DNA from: JBBRCE01 sp038205115
GTDB taxonomy: Bacteria; Planctomycetota; Planctomycetia; Pirellulales; JBBRCE01
Assembly: GCA_038205115.1 (NCBI GenBank)
Contig: JBBRCE010000024.1
Location: 1 to 64,000, forward strand
Length of the DNA stretch: 64,000 nucleotides
Direction of reading: 5' to 3'
Notes under the pieces: generated by a model
What the model saw: only the letters and a program-made list of their open reading frames with translations
Told to the model about the DNA's origin: nothing
The model's database searches: none
Translations under genes and position numbers: made by a program
Part shown: positions 45,579 to 53,579 of the stretch, one piece after another
Numbering within the stretch: the stretch's first letter is position 1
Layout: the number at the start of each line of letters is the position of its first letter

Positions 45579-47015
45579 GTGAGACACGTTCGATTTCGAC
45601 ATGCGATCGCGGCGGCCGTCTGCCTGACATCGCTGGCCTGCATCGGTTTGCAGTCCGAATTGGCTTTTGCTCAGTATGGCCCGCCAGGTATGGGCGGCGG
45701 CGGTCCGGCCGGCCCTTATGGCCCAATGATGGGCGGCGGAATGCCGCCGGGCGGCATGGGTATGGGCGGACCAATGGGTGGCCAGATGGGCATGGGCGGA
45801 CCGATGGGCGCGCAGCAAGCCAGTTGGTCGGCCGGCGGAATGCAAGCCGCGCCGATGTATGCCGATTCGTATCCGGGCGGCGGTGAGCAAGGCCCAGGCG
45901 GTTGTAACGGCGGCGAGTGTGGCGGCGAAGACGGCGGAATTGGCGAGCCACTCGGACCGCAACTCGCTCTTTGGGAAAGCGGCAGTTGCTGGTGGGTCCG
46001 CGGCGAATCGCTGTACATGCAACAGCGCGGCATGCACACGCCGCCACTGGTCACCACCAGCACGCCCGTGGTCGGCGGTGCGCTGCCAGGCGCCACGGTG
46101 CTGTTTGGCGGACGCGATATCAACAACGATTTCACCTTCGGCGAAAAAATCACGTTCGGCAAATGGTTGTCCGGCGGAGACGCGCTGGGCTTCGAGGCGA
46201 ATTACTTTCATCTCAATCCCGATGGCGAAAACTTCACCGCCACCAACGCCGTACTGGCCATTCCGTTTATCGACGCCAACACCGGCATGCAGGATGCGAT
46301 CCTGGTGAACTTCCCCGGTCTTGGTGCAGGCGGAAACGTCAACGTGCAAAGCCATAGCGAAGTGCAATCGGCCAGCGCGCTGCTGCGTAAGGCCATCAAC
46401 TTCAATGAAATGGATTGCGGCGGCTGCGGTTGCGGCTGCGAATGTTGCGGGAGTTGGCGACTGGACTTCGTCGGCGGATATCGCTTCTTCCGCTTGGGCG
46501 AAGATTTGAGCCTCTCGACCACCAGTATTCCGGCGAATCCGGTTGTGGCCGGCGGCACCACCATCTCGACCTTCGATCGTTTCGACACGCTCAACGAATT
46601 TCACGGCGGCGAACTCGGTTTGGATTATCAAACGCAGATCGGCCGCTTCTCAACCAGCATTCTGACCAAAGTGGGTCTCGGCAACTTGCACCAGCGCGTG
46701 CGGATCGACGGCGGCAACGTCGTCACGGTGCCTGGCGTTGGACCAGCAATTGGTGTCGGCGGAATTCTCACCGGCGCCAACAACCTCGGCACTTTCGAGA
46801 ACGACAAGTTCGCCGTGCTGCCGGAAGTCAACTTGTTGGTCGGTTATCAATTGACCAGCAAATTGCGAGCAACCGCAGGTTACAACCTGCTGTACATCGA
46901 CAATGTCGTGCGGCCCGGCGATCAAATCAGTCGCGTGCTGGGTGCCAACTATACCATCAACGACACGCAGTACATCCTGCACGGCGCCACGGCAGGGCTT
47001 GAGTTCCGCTACTAA
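45579..47015 (+). CDS. BBP7-family outer-membrane beta-barrel protein
   Basis: A 478-residue protein. I start it at GTG, since GAGGGGG lies 5-11 bases upstream and the signal peptide MRHVRFRHAIAAAVCLTSLA begins there; the frame upstream is random. After cleavage near FAQ comes a Gly/Met/Pro-rich linker (about 35-85) and a Cys/Gly stretch. The barrel part has the WWVRGESLYM start, many alternating strands, an inner cluster of Cys (CGGCGCGCECCG, about 285) and ends in Phe-Arg-Tyr (EFRY), the aromatic C-terminus used by outer-membrane barrels. The family was described from planctomycetes. Transport substrate unknown. Confidence 0.85.
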   Translation: MRHVRFRHAIAAAVCLTSLACIGLQSELAFAQYGPPGMGGGGPAGPYGPMMGGGMPPGGMGMGGPMGGQMGMGGPMGAQQASWSAGGMQAAPMYADSYPGGGEQGPGGCNGGECGGEDGGIGEPLGPQLALWESGSCWWVRGESLYMQQRGMHTPPLVTTSTPVVGGALPGATVLFGGRDINNDFTFGEKITFGKWLSGGDALGFEANYFHLNPDGENFTATNAVLAIPFIDANTGMQDAILVNFPGLGAGGNVNVQSHSEVQSASALLRKAINFNEMDCGGCGCGCECCGSWRLDFVGGYRFFRLGEDLSLSTTSIPANPVVAGGTTISTFDRFDTLNEFHGGELGLDYQTQIGRFSTSILTKVGLGNLHQRVRIDGGNVVTVPGVGPAIGVGGILTGANNLGTFENDKFAVLPEVNLLVGYQLTSKLRATAGYNLLYIDNVVRPGDQISRVLGANYTINDTQYILHGATAGLEFRY

Positions 47016-47043
47016 GCCAGCGTATGCCGCCAACACGTTAATT

Positions 47044-47094
47044 GCCAATCGAAGCCGTCTGGATGCAAGCCATCCCGACGGCTGATTGGCGTTT
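47044..47094 (+). terminator. Three-tier hairpin behind the BBP7 gene
   Basis: GCCAATC (47044-47050) pairs with GATTGGC (47084-47090), AGCCGTC (47053-47059) with GACGGCT (47077-47083), and GGATG (47061-47065) with CATCC (47071-47075), loop CAAGC. That is 19 paired bases in all. GTTT follows. It starts 28 bp after the stop codon and should end BBP7 transcription. Confidence 0.7.
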
Positions 47095-47303
47095 ATGCCG
47101 CGACGGTTGACGAGCGGCGAGCGCTGCGGCATTCGCAGGGGCCACGATTCGTCCAGAGCGTTCCGCTAAAAACCATTTTTGCATGATTCTTGGCCAGCGA
47201 CTATCGAAACGATTGTGCGCAAATTACATTGACATCATTCACCGTGCAACGTGGCCGAGCGGCTGTCTCGGCGCACTGGATTCGAACAAGGGATTGATGG
47301 TTC

Positions 47304-47885
47304 ATGCAGGACAATCACGATTCAGAGCATCCGCCCGAAATTGCCTTGGTTGGCGATCTGACCGATCACGAGAGCGAGCTCAGCGACAAACTGCTTTCGG
47401 TTCCGCCCGGCGGCGAATGCACGCTGTACATCGATTCGCCCGGCGGCAGCCCATACTGCGCGATGTCGCTGATGTCGTTGATTCTGTTGCGTAATTTAAA
47501 AGCCACGGCCATCGTCACCGGCGAATGCTCTTCGGCCGCCTTATGGCCGTTTGCGGCCTGTCAGCGGCGTTTGGTCTCGCCGTTTAGCGTGCTATTATTT
47601 CATCCCATGAAGTGGCAGAGCGAAGAGCACGTGGGTTTGGCCGAAGCCGCCGAATGGGCTCGCCATTTTGCCGAACTGGAAAAAGACATGGACCGCCTGC
47701 TGGCGGATTTACTGCACATTTCTGGTGAAGAACTCGCGCGCTGGATTTCGCCCGGCCGATACGTCGGCGGCAAAGAATTGGCTGATGCCGGCCTAGCGGA
47801 GCTGATCGACATCCGCACCCACAAATTGCAGCTTCCCAATAACCGGCCCAGCGGCGCGCCGCGCAAAATGAAAGTGCGGCAGTGA
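47304..47885 (+). CDS. ClpP-like serine peptidase
   Basis: A 193-residue protein of the ClpP/crotonase fold. The oxyanion-side YIDSPGGSPYCAM (about 42-54), the nucleophile region TGECSSAALWPF (Ser77 by alignment with the ClpP nucleophile) and the His in LLFHPMKW (His100) are visible. The third residue looks lost: where ClpP has an Asp in the R-D-x-F motif, this protein has SPGRYVGGK, so Gly takes its place. It may work as a Ser-His dyad or be a regulatory ClpP-like subunit. No ClpX is near. A hairpin at 47251-47276 lies 28 bp upstream. Confidence 0.8.
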   Translation: MQDNHDSEHPPEIALVGDLTDHESELSDKLLSVPPGGECTLYIDSPGGSPYCAMSLMSLILLRNLKATAIVTGECSSAALWPFAACQRRLVSPFSVLLFHPMKWQSEEHVGLAEAAEWARHFAELEKDMDRLLADLLHISGEELARWISPGRYVGGKELADAGLAELIDIRTHKLQLPNNRPSGAPRKMKVRQ

Positions 47886-47942
47886 GACGTTTGCGGCGGA
47901 CGAGCAATCGATCCGACGACGAATCGAGCTTACCCGTTCGAG

Positions 47943-49622
47943 CTATTCGTCGGTGACGCAGCCTTCGCTGGCGTTCTTAACCGTCTTGATGTACTTGTAA
48001 AGCGTGCCGCGCGTGGCTTTGTAAGGCGGCGATTTGAACGCAGCCTGCCGGCGAGCCAACTCGGCCGGAGCGATTTCGAAATCGATGCGGTTCTGATCCG
48101 CGTCAATCGTGATCAGATCGCCATTTTGCACCAATGCAATCGGTCCGCCTTCTTGCGCTTCAGGCGTGATGTGACCGACAATGAATCCATGCGAGCCGCC
48201 GGAAAAACGTCCATCGGTCAGCAGCGCCACGCTGCTGCCCAGACCGGCGCCCATGATGGCCGAGGTGGGTGTAAGCATTTCTGGCATGCCGGGTCCGCCT
48301 TTGGGGCCTTCATAGCGAATGACCACGACGTCTCCAGCGGCAATCTCTTTGCGCTCCAGCGCGTGCAGCATGTCTTCTTCCGAGTCGTAAACCTTGGCCG
48401 GTCCGCTAAAGCGATTTCCTTCTTTGCCGGTGATCTTGGCCACCGCGCCCAGCGGCGCCAGGTTGCCTTTGAGAATTTGGATATGGCCACTGGCTTTGAT
48501 TGGGCGCTCGAGCGGCAGAATGATTTCTTGGCCGGGCGTCAGGCCTGGCAAATCGGCCAGATTCTCGGCCAGCGTCTGACCAGTGACGGTCAGGCAGTTG
48601 CCATTCATCAGGCCTTTTTCGAGCAAATACTTCATCACGGCCGGTGTGCCGCCCACCTGGTGCAAATCTTCTTGCACGAAACGGCCGCTGGGTTTCAGGT
48701 CGGCCAGAAAGGGAATTCGCCGGCTCACAGCCTGAAAGTCGTCGATCGTTAGCGAAACATCCACGGCCCGCGCCATGGCAATCAAGTGCAACACGGCGTT
48801 GGTCGAACCGCCGAGCGCCATGATAATGACCATTGCGTTTTCGAAGGCCGCGCGGGTCATGATGTCGCGCGGTTTGATATCGCGCTCCAGTAACACGCGG
48901 ATTGCCGCGCCGGCTCGCAGGCATTCGTCCAACTTGTCGGGATCTTCGGCCGGAATCGAACCGCTATACGGCAGCGACATGCCCAAGGCCTCGATGGCCG
49001 ACGACATGGTGTTGGCCGTATACATGCCGCCGCAGGCGCCAGCGCCGGGACAGCTATTTCGGACGACGTTTTGCCGGCCCTGTTCGTCGAGCGTTCCGGC
49101 CAGATATTCGCCGTAGCTCTGAAAGGCCGAAACGATGTCCAGCTTTTTGCCATCGCAATGGCCGGCGCGAATCGTGCCGCCGTAGACCATGATTGAAGGG
49201 CGATTCACGCGGCCCATGGCAATCAAACAGCCCGGCATGTTTTTGTCGCAGCCTGGCAGCGAGATGTTGGCGTCGTACCACTGAGCGCACATCACGGTTT
49301 CGATCGAGTCGGCAATCAGGTCGCGCGATTGCAACGAATAGCTCATGCCTTCGGTGCCCATCGAAATGCCGTCGCTCACGCCGATGGTGTTGAAGCGCAT
49401 GCCGACCATGCCGGCCGCCACCACGCCCTGTTTGACCTTGGCAGAGAGGTCATTCAGGTGCATGTTGCAGGTATTGCCTTCGTACCAAACGCTGGAAATT
49501 CCGACTTGCGGCTTGTGCATGTCGGCTTCGGTCATGCCGGTGCCGTAAAGCATGGCTTGCGAGGCGCCCTGCGATTTTGGTTGCGTGATCCGGGCACTGA
49601 ACTTATTCAACGGCGCGGCCAT
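47943..49622 (-). CDS. ilvD: Dihydroxy-acid dehydratase
   Basis: A 559-residue enzyme that dehydrates dihydroxy acids to 2-keto acids in valine, isoleucine, leucine and pantothenate synthesis. Start at ATG giving MAAPLNKFSA. The Fe-S cluster Cys are visible: C52 in EGNTCNMH, C125 in LPGCDKNMPGC, and C197 in GAGACGGMYTANTM; the carbamylated Lys in CDK and Ser in DGRFSGGSHGF are also present. No other branched-chain gene is near. The long frame upstream of this start is random in composition. Confidence 0.96.
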   Translation of the reverse strand: MAAPLNKFSARITQPKSQGASQAMLYGTGMTEADMHKPQVGISSVWYEGNTCNMHLNDLSAKVKQGVVAAGMVGMRFNTIGVSDGISMGTEGMSYSLQSRDLIADSIETVMCAQWYDANISLPGCDKNMPGCLIAMGRVNRPSIMVYGGTIRAGHCDGKKLDIVSAFQSYGEYLAGTLDEQGRQNVVRNSCPGAGACGGMYTANTMSSAIEALGMSLPYSGSIPAEDPDKLDECLRAGAAIRVLLERDIKPRDIMTRAAFENAMVIIMALGGSTNAVLHLIAMARAVDVSLTIDDFQAVSRRIPFLADLKPSGRFVQEDLHQVGGTPAVMKYLLEKGLMNGNCLTVTGQTLAENLADLPGLTPGQEIILPLERPIKASGHIQILKGNLAPLGAVAKITGKEGNRFSGPAKVYDSEEDMLHALERKEIAAGDVVVIRYEGPKGGPGMPEMLTPTSAIMGAGLGSSVALLTDGRFSGGSHGFIVGHITPEAQEGGPIALVQNGDLITIDADQNRIDFEIAPAELARRQAAFKSPPYKATRGTLYKYIKTVKNASEGCVTDE

Positions 49623-49849
49623 ACCGACGATCTCCCCAAAACAAAGCAACCGGCGTTTCCGCCGGGTAAAATCGAACAAACGGCAATGCGATATCTTAGT
49701 TGCGGGCCGGTGGGTGGTCCAGACGGCGAAGCAATACGCGCGGTGCTGGTTTGATCGGGCGACAATCTGAATCGGTGCGGAACGAGACGAATTTCTGCGA
49801 TGCCCGTGCGCAGGCTTTTCCAACGTGGATCAAGCGAGACAACCTCTGA

Positions 49850-49871
49850 CTGCCTGTTACGAGACAGGCAG
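49850..49871 (-). terminator. Hairpin behind the YceI gene
   Basis: CTGCCTGT (49850-49857) and ACAGGCAG (49864-49871) form a perfect 8-bp stem with a 6-base loop, 17 bp behind the YceI stop. There is no T-tract, so its role as a terminator is uncertain. Confidence 0.4.
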
Positions 49872-49888
49872 GGATAAGAAGCAGATCG

Positions 49889-50476
49889 CTATTTATCCTT
49901 CGTCCCTTCCACGTTGATCACAATGTGTACGTCGTCACCGACGGATGGCATACCGGCCTTGAGGCCGAACTCGCTGCGCTTGACGACCAGCGTGGTTTCG
50001 AAACCAATCCGCGATGTGCCTTCGGGAAATTCGACTTCCTTTTCGCCGCCCTTGAGCATGATGGTCAGCGGTTTGGTGACACCGTGCAGCGTTAGTTCGC
50101 CACTCACTTCGTAGCCGCCATCGATGGCTTTGACGTCTTTGCTTTGATACGTCATGGTCGGAAACTGTTTGCAGTCGAAGTAGTCGGCCTGCTGCAAATG
50201 CGTATCGCGGGCTTTGTTGCCGGTATCCACGCTTTCGGTCTTGATGGACATCGTGAACGACGACTTGCTGGGATCGCTTTTGTCGATAACGAACTTGCCG
50301 GTATAATCGTTGAAACGGCCGTGAATGAAACTGATCTCGGCGTGCATGATTTTGAACGAAATCGACGAATGCACCGAATCGACGGTGTAACTGTCGGCGG
50401 CGTGCGCACTGATGGACGCGGCGAGAACGGCCGAGACGATGGCAAACACAACGAGCGAGCGATTGATGGTCAACAT
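49889..50476 (-). CDS. YceI-family exported lipid-binding protein
   Basis: A 195-residue protein with a signal peptide cleaved near AHA-AD (residue 26). The YceI lipocalin-like barrel follows: YTVDSVHSSISFKIMH, then GRFNDYTGKFVID, VDTGNKARDTHLQQADYFD, TMTYQSKDV and GELTLHGVTKPLTI are close to the family pattern. Members bind long isoprenoid lipids or amides in the periplasm. AGGAAG precedes the ATG. It stands between ilvD and a divergent Tat protein. Confidence 0.92.
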   Translation of the reverse strand: MLTINRSLVVFAIVSAVLAASISAHAADSYTVDSVHSSISFKIMHAEISFIHGRFNDYTGKFVIDKSDPSKSSFTMSIKTESVDTGNKARDTHLQQADYFDCKQFPTMTYQSKDVKAIDGGYEVSGELTLHGVTKPLTIMLKGGEKEVEFPEGTSRIGFETTLVVKRSEFGLKAGMPSVGDDVHIVINVEGTKDK

Positions 50477-50702
50477 GCTGGCTTCCTAAAGGTGATGTGT
50501 GGCGCGGAAGGTGGCGGCATTTTAACCCCGGCCAGCGGCAAACTCCAGTCGGCGCCGCGGCATTGTCGTTGCAATGTTGGGCCGTAAGTAAACCGGTCCG
50601 CCGGGCAGGAATTCGCTTCTCCGTTGCGCCGCTGGCGTAGAATGGTGGTGCGGCGAAATTGCCGTTCGGTCGATCGCAGCCCAACCTCCGGAGCGTCAAG
50701 TC

Positions 50703-52229
50703 ATGTCAACGTTTCGCACACGCAGACAGTTTTTGCAATCGGCGGGCGCGGCCAGCGCTGCCATCGGCATGAGCGAATTGGGATTTCTGGACGCGTTACC
50801 TCGCGTCTCGGCGGCCGAAGCGCAGCCGCAGTTGCCATCGTTGCAGTCTGGCGGCGATGTGCTGGCGCTGGTCAAAACCATTGAAGACACGCCGCGAGAA
50901 AAGTTGCTCGAGGAGATTGCCGCGCGGATTCGTCGTGGCGTCAGTTATCGAGAAATCGTCGCCGCGCTATTGTTGGCCGGCGTCAGGAACGTCCGCCCGC
51001 GCCCCGTGGGTTTTAAGTTTCACGCGGTGCTGGTCGTCAACTCGGCGCATTTGGCCAGCATTTCTTCGCCCGACGAACACCGTTGGTTGCCGATTTTTTG
51101 GGCGCTGGATTCTTTCAAAGACGCGCAAGCGCAAGAAGTCAAAGCGTCGCATTGGACTCTGCCGGCCGTAGACGAAGCGGCCGTTCCGCCGGCGCATAAG
51201 GCGGCCAACGCTTTTAAACAGGCGATGGACAATTGGGACGAAGCGGCCGCCGATGTTGCCATCACCGGTCTGGTTCGCACCGCCGGCATGCACGAAATTT
51301 ACGAACTGCTGTTTCGCTATGGCTGCCGCGACTTCCGCGACATTGGCCACAAAGCCATTTACGTTGCCAACAGTTTGCGAACGCTGGCTTGCGTCGGCTG
51401 GGAATACGCCGAGCCGGTGTTGCGATCGGTCACACTGGCGCTGCTGGAGCACGAAGGCGACAATCCGGCCAAACGCGACGGCGCGCCCGACCAGGCGGGC
51501 CGGCGTAACTTGGAGCGGATTGGCAAAATCCAACTGGCGGATCGTACGTCCGCGGCGGACGATGCCGTCACGCGTGACATGCTAGACGCCTTGCGCGATG
51601 GCAGCCATGACGCGGTTTGCGATAAAACCGTGGAACTGCTGAATCGCGGCGTGGCCGTGCAATCGCTGTGGGATGCGCTGCATGTGGGCGCCGGCGAACT
51701 GCTGATGCGCCAGCCTGGCATTGTTGGTCTGCACGCGGTGACCAGCACAAATGCGCTGCATTACGCATTCCGGACCGCCGCCGATGAATCGACCCGACGG
51801 TTGCTGCTGCTGCAAAACGCCGCGTTTCTGCCGCAATTTCGCGCGGCCATGCAAGAACGCGGCAAGCTCGACGCGGTTCGGCTGGATGATCTTCAACCGT
51901 TCGAGCAACCCGCCGCGGGCGAGGCGGCCATCAAAGACATCTTTGCCGAGATCAGCAAAGATCGCCTGTCGGCGGCGAAAAAAGTGCTGGCCTATGCCAC
52001 GGCCAATCCGCAGCCCAAGCAACTGATCGACATGGCACGGGTACTGGTCTTTCTCAAAGGCAACAACGCGCACGATTACAAATTCAGTTCCGCGCTGTTG
52101 GAAGATTATTCGCAAATCTCGAGCGGCTGGCGGCAACGCTACTTGGCATCCGGCGTCTTCAACTTGCGTGGCAGCGGCGATTCGGACAACCCGCTAACCC
52201 AACGCACCCGCGCGGCGCTGCAAAGCTAA
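50703..52229 (+). CDS. Tat-exported hypothetical helical protein
   Basis: A 508-residue protein. The N-terminus has the twin-arginine motif TRRQFLQSAG (6-16) and a hydrophobic stretch with cleavage near SAAEA (about 40). The mature part is almost wholly helical: RIRRGVSYREIVAALLLAG, HWTLPAVDEAAVPP, IYELLFRYGCRDFRDIGHKAIYVANSLRTL and WDALHVGAGELLMRQPG. Several His (GHKAIY, LHAVT, ALHYAF) could bind metal or heme, but there is no CxxCH. I have seen similar sequences only from planctomycetes, and cannot name a function. Export in folded form fits a cofactor. Confidence 0.75.
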   Translation: MSTFRTRRQFLQSAGAASAAIGMSELGFLDALPRVSAAEAQPQLPSLQSGGDVLALVKTIEDTPREKLLEEIAARIRRGVSYREIVAALLLAGVRNVRPRPVGFKFHAVLVVNSAHLASISSPDEHRWLPIFWALDSFKDAQAQEVKASHWTLPAVDEAAVPPAHKAANAFKQAMDNWDEAAADVAITGLVRTAGMHEIYELLFRYGCRDFRDIGHKAIYVANSLRTLACVGWEYAEPVLRSVTLALLEHEGDNPAKRDGAPDQAGRRNLERIGKIQLADRTSAADDAVTRDMLDALRDGSHDAVCDKTVELLNRGVAVQSLWDALHVGAGELLMRQPGIVGLHAVTSTNALHYAFRTAADESTRRLLLLQNAAFLPQFRAAMQERGKLDAVRLDDLQPFEQPAAGEAAIKDIFAEISKDRLSAAKKVLAYATANPQPKQLIDMARVLVFLKGNNAHDYKFSSALLEDYSQISSGWRQRYLASGVFNLRGSGDSDNPLTQRTRAALQS

Positions 52230-52369
52230 CCGTTCGAGTATCGCTACTGCTAGCATCACCAAACTCGAATTGCGGTTCGCACCAATTGACGCGCCGCGCG
52301 GAGCGCGGGCATACTGCTGGGCAGGATCGGCGTGGGCAACGTTTGCCCGCGCGGCCAGGGAGGGTCAAT

Positions 52370-53536
52370 ATGCTCGTCGTGCCAGCGCTCGAACGGTTCG
52401 CATCTTTCGGGCGGCATTATCTTGCGCCGCGCGTGGCGGCCGCGTTTGATCGCCACCCGCTGCCCAGTAAAGATCCCGAGGCGCGGCGACTGATTCGCAC
52501 GCACTGCCCACGTTCGCCCGGCGTTTACGGGATGCTGGATGCCGATGGCCGGCTGATATACGTCGGCAAGAGCAAACAATTGCGCGCGAGACTGCTGAGC
52601 TATTTTTACGGTGCCGACGATGATAAATCGCGGCGGATTCTCAAGCACACGGCCGAAATTCTCTGGGAACCGGGGCCGCACGAATTTGCCGCCCTGGTGC
52701 GCGAGTTGGAATTGATTCAGCGTTGGCGACCGCGATTCAACGTGCAAGGTCAACCGGGCCGGCGACGGAGCGTTTATTTGTGTTTGGGCCGCGCGCCGGC
52801 GGCCCAAGCGTTCGTGGCGCGCGAACCAACGGCCAGCGCCGTGGCGCAGTTTGGTCCCATGCGCGGCAATCGACGATTGGTGGATGCCACGCGCCGCGTC
52901 AACGATTTGTTCCAACTCCGCGATTGTCCGGAAAAACGCACGATGCAATTCGCCGATCAAGGCGAGTTGTTTCCGGTGCTACGTCAGCCGCCGTGCATTC
53001 GTTTCGATATCGGCAATTGCACCGCACCCTGCGCGGCCGAAGTTTCGCGAGCGCAGTACGGATTGCAGTTGCGTGAGGTGAGCGAGTTTTTAAATGGCGG
53101 CAACCAGCGATTGGATCTGCTCGAACAGCAAATGTATGCGGCGTCGGCGGCCAGACAATTCGAGCGCGCCGCGGCCCTGCGCGACGTCTGGCAATCGCTG
53201 GCCTGGTTGTCCGATTCGTTGCAGCGGCTACGGCAAGTGCGAGAGCGGTTTCATTTCATTTACCCACTCAGCGAACCGGGCAAACCCAAGCTGTGGTATT
53301 TTATCCGTGCGGGCCGCGTGGTGGCCGCTTGCCGCGCGCCGGGCGGACGTCGCGCGGCCGAACGGGCCGAGCGATTGCTCGACGAGGTTTACTGTCAGCA
53401 AGCCGAACCGGCGGAAACCACGCTGGCGGAGCAGGTGCTGTTGACGTCGTCTTGGTTTCGCAAATTTCCGGAAGAGTTCGCCAAAGTGTTCTCTCCCGAC
53501 GCCGCGCGGTTAAAATGCAGTCGCTCAGTCGATTGA
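52370..53536 (+). CDS. UvrC-like GIY-YIG nuclease lacking the C-terminal half
   Basis: A 388-residue protein starting at ATG giving MLVVPALERF with GGGAGGG upstream. The GIY-YIG domain covers residues about 45-130: GVYGMLDADGRLIYVGKSKQ with the Arg in LRARL and the metal-binding Glu in RELELIQRWRPRFNV. A Cys-containing linker (CPEK, CIRFDIGNCTAPC) follows, as in UvrC, then a UvrB-binding-like helix (ARQFERAAALRDVW). The RNase H-like nuclease and HhH domains of UvrC are absent. So it resembles Cho-type nucleases, which cut on one side of a lesion. Is SOS-controlled in some bacteria; no TGTAC cluster is seen here. Confidence 0.85.
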   Translation: MLVVPALERFASFGRHYLAPRVAAAFDRHPLPSKDPEARRLIRTHCPRSPGVYGMLDADGRLIYVGKSKQLRARLLSYFYGADDDKSRRILKHTAEILWEPGPHEFAALVRELELIQRWRPRFNVQGQPGRRRSVYLCLGRAPAAQAFVAREPTASAVAQFGPMRGNRRLVDATRRVNDLFQLRDCPEKRTMQFADQGELFPVLRQPPCIRFDIGNCTAPCAAEVSRAQYGLQLREVSEFLNGGNQRLDLLEQQMYAASAARQFERAAALRDVWQSLAWLSDSLQRLRQVRERFHFIYPLSEPGKPKLWYFIRAGRVVAACRAPGGRRAAERAERLLDEVYCQQAEPAETTLAEQVLLTSSWFRKFPEEFAKVFSPDAARLKCSRSVD

Positions 53537-53579
53537 GACATCGCCACTGAATTTACCTACGATCGGCCAACGTCCCCTC

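Noticed and set aside
45680..45835. GGM-like repeats of the BBP7 linker as a link to the GroEL tail
   Set aside because: Both are Gly/Met-rich, but the settings differ and low-complexity segments arise easily; no common origin is supported.
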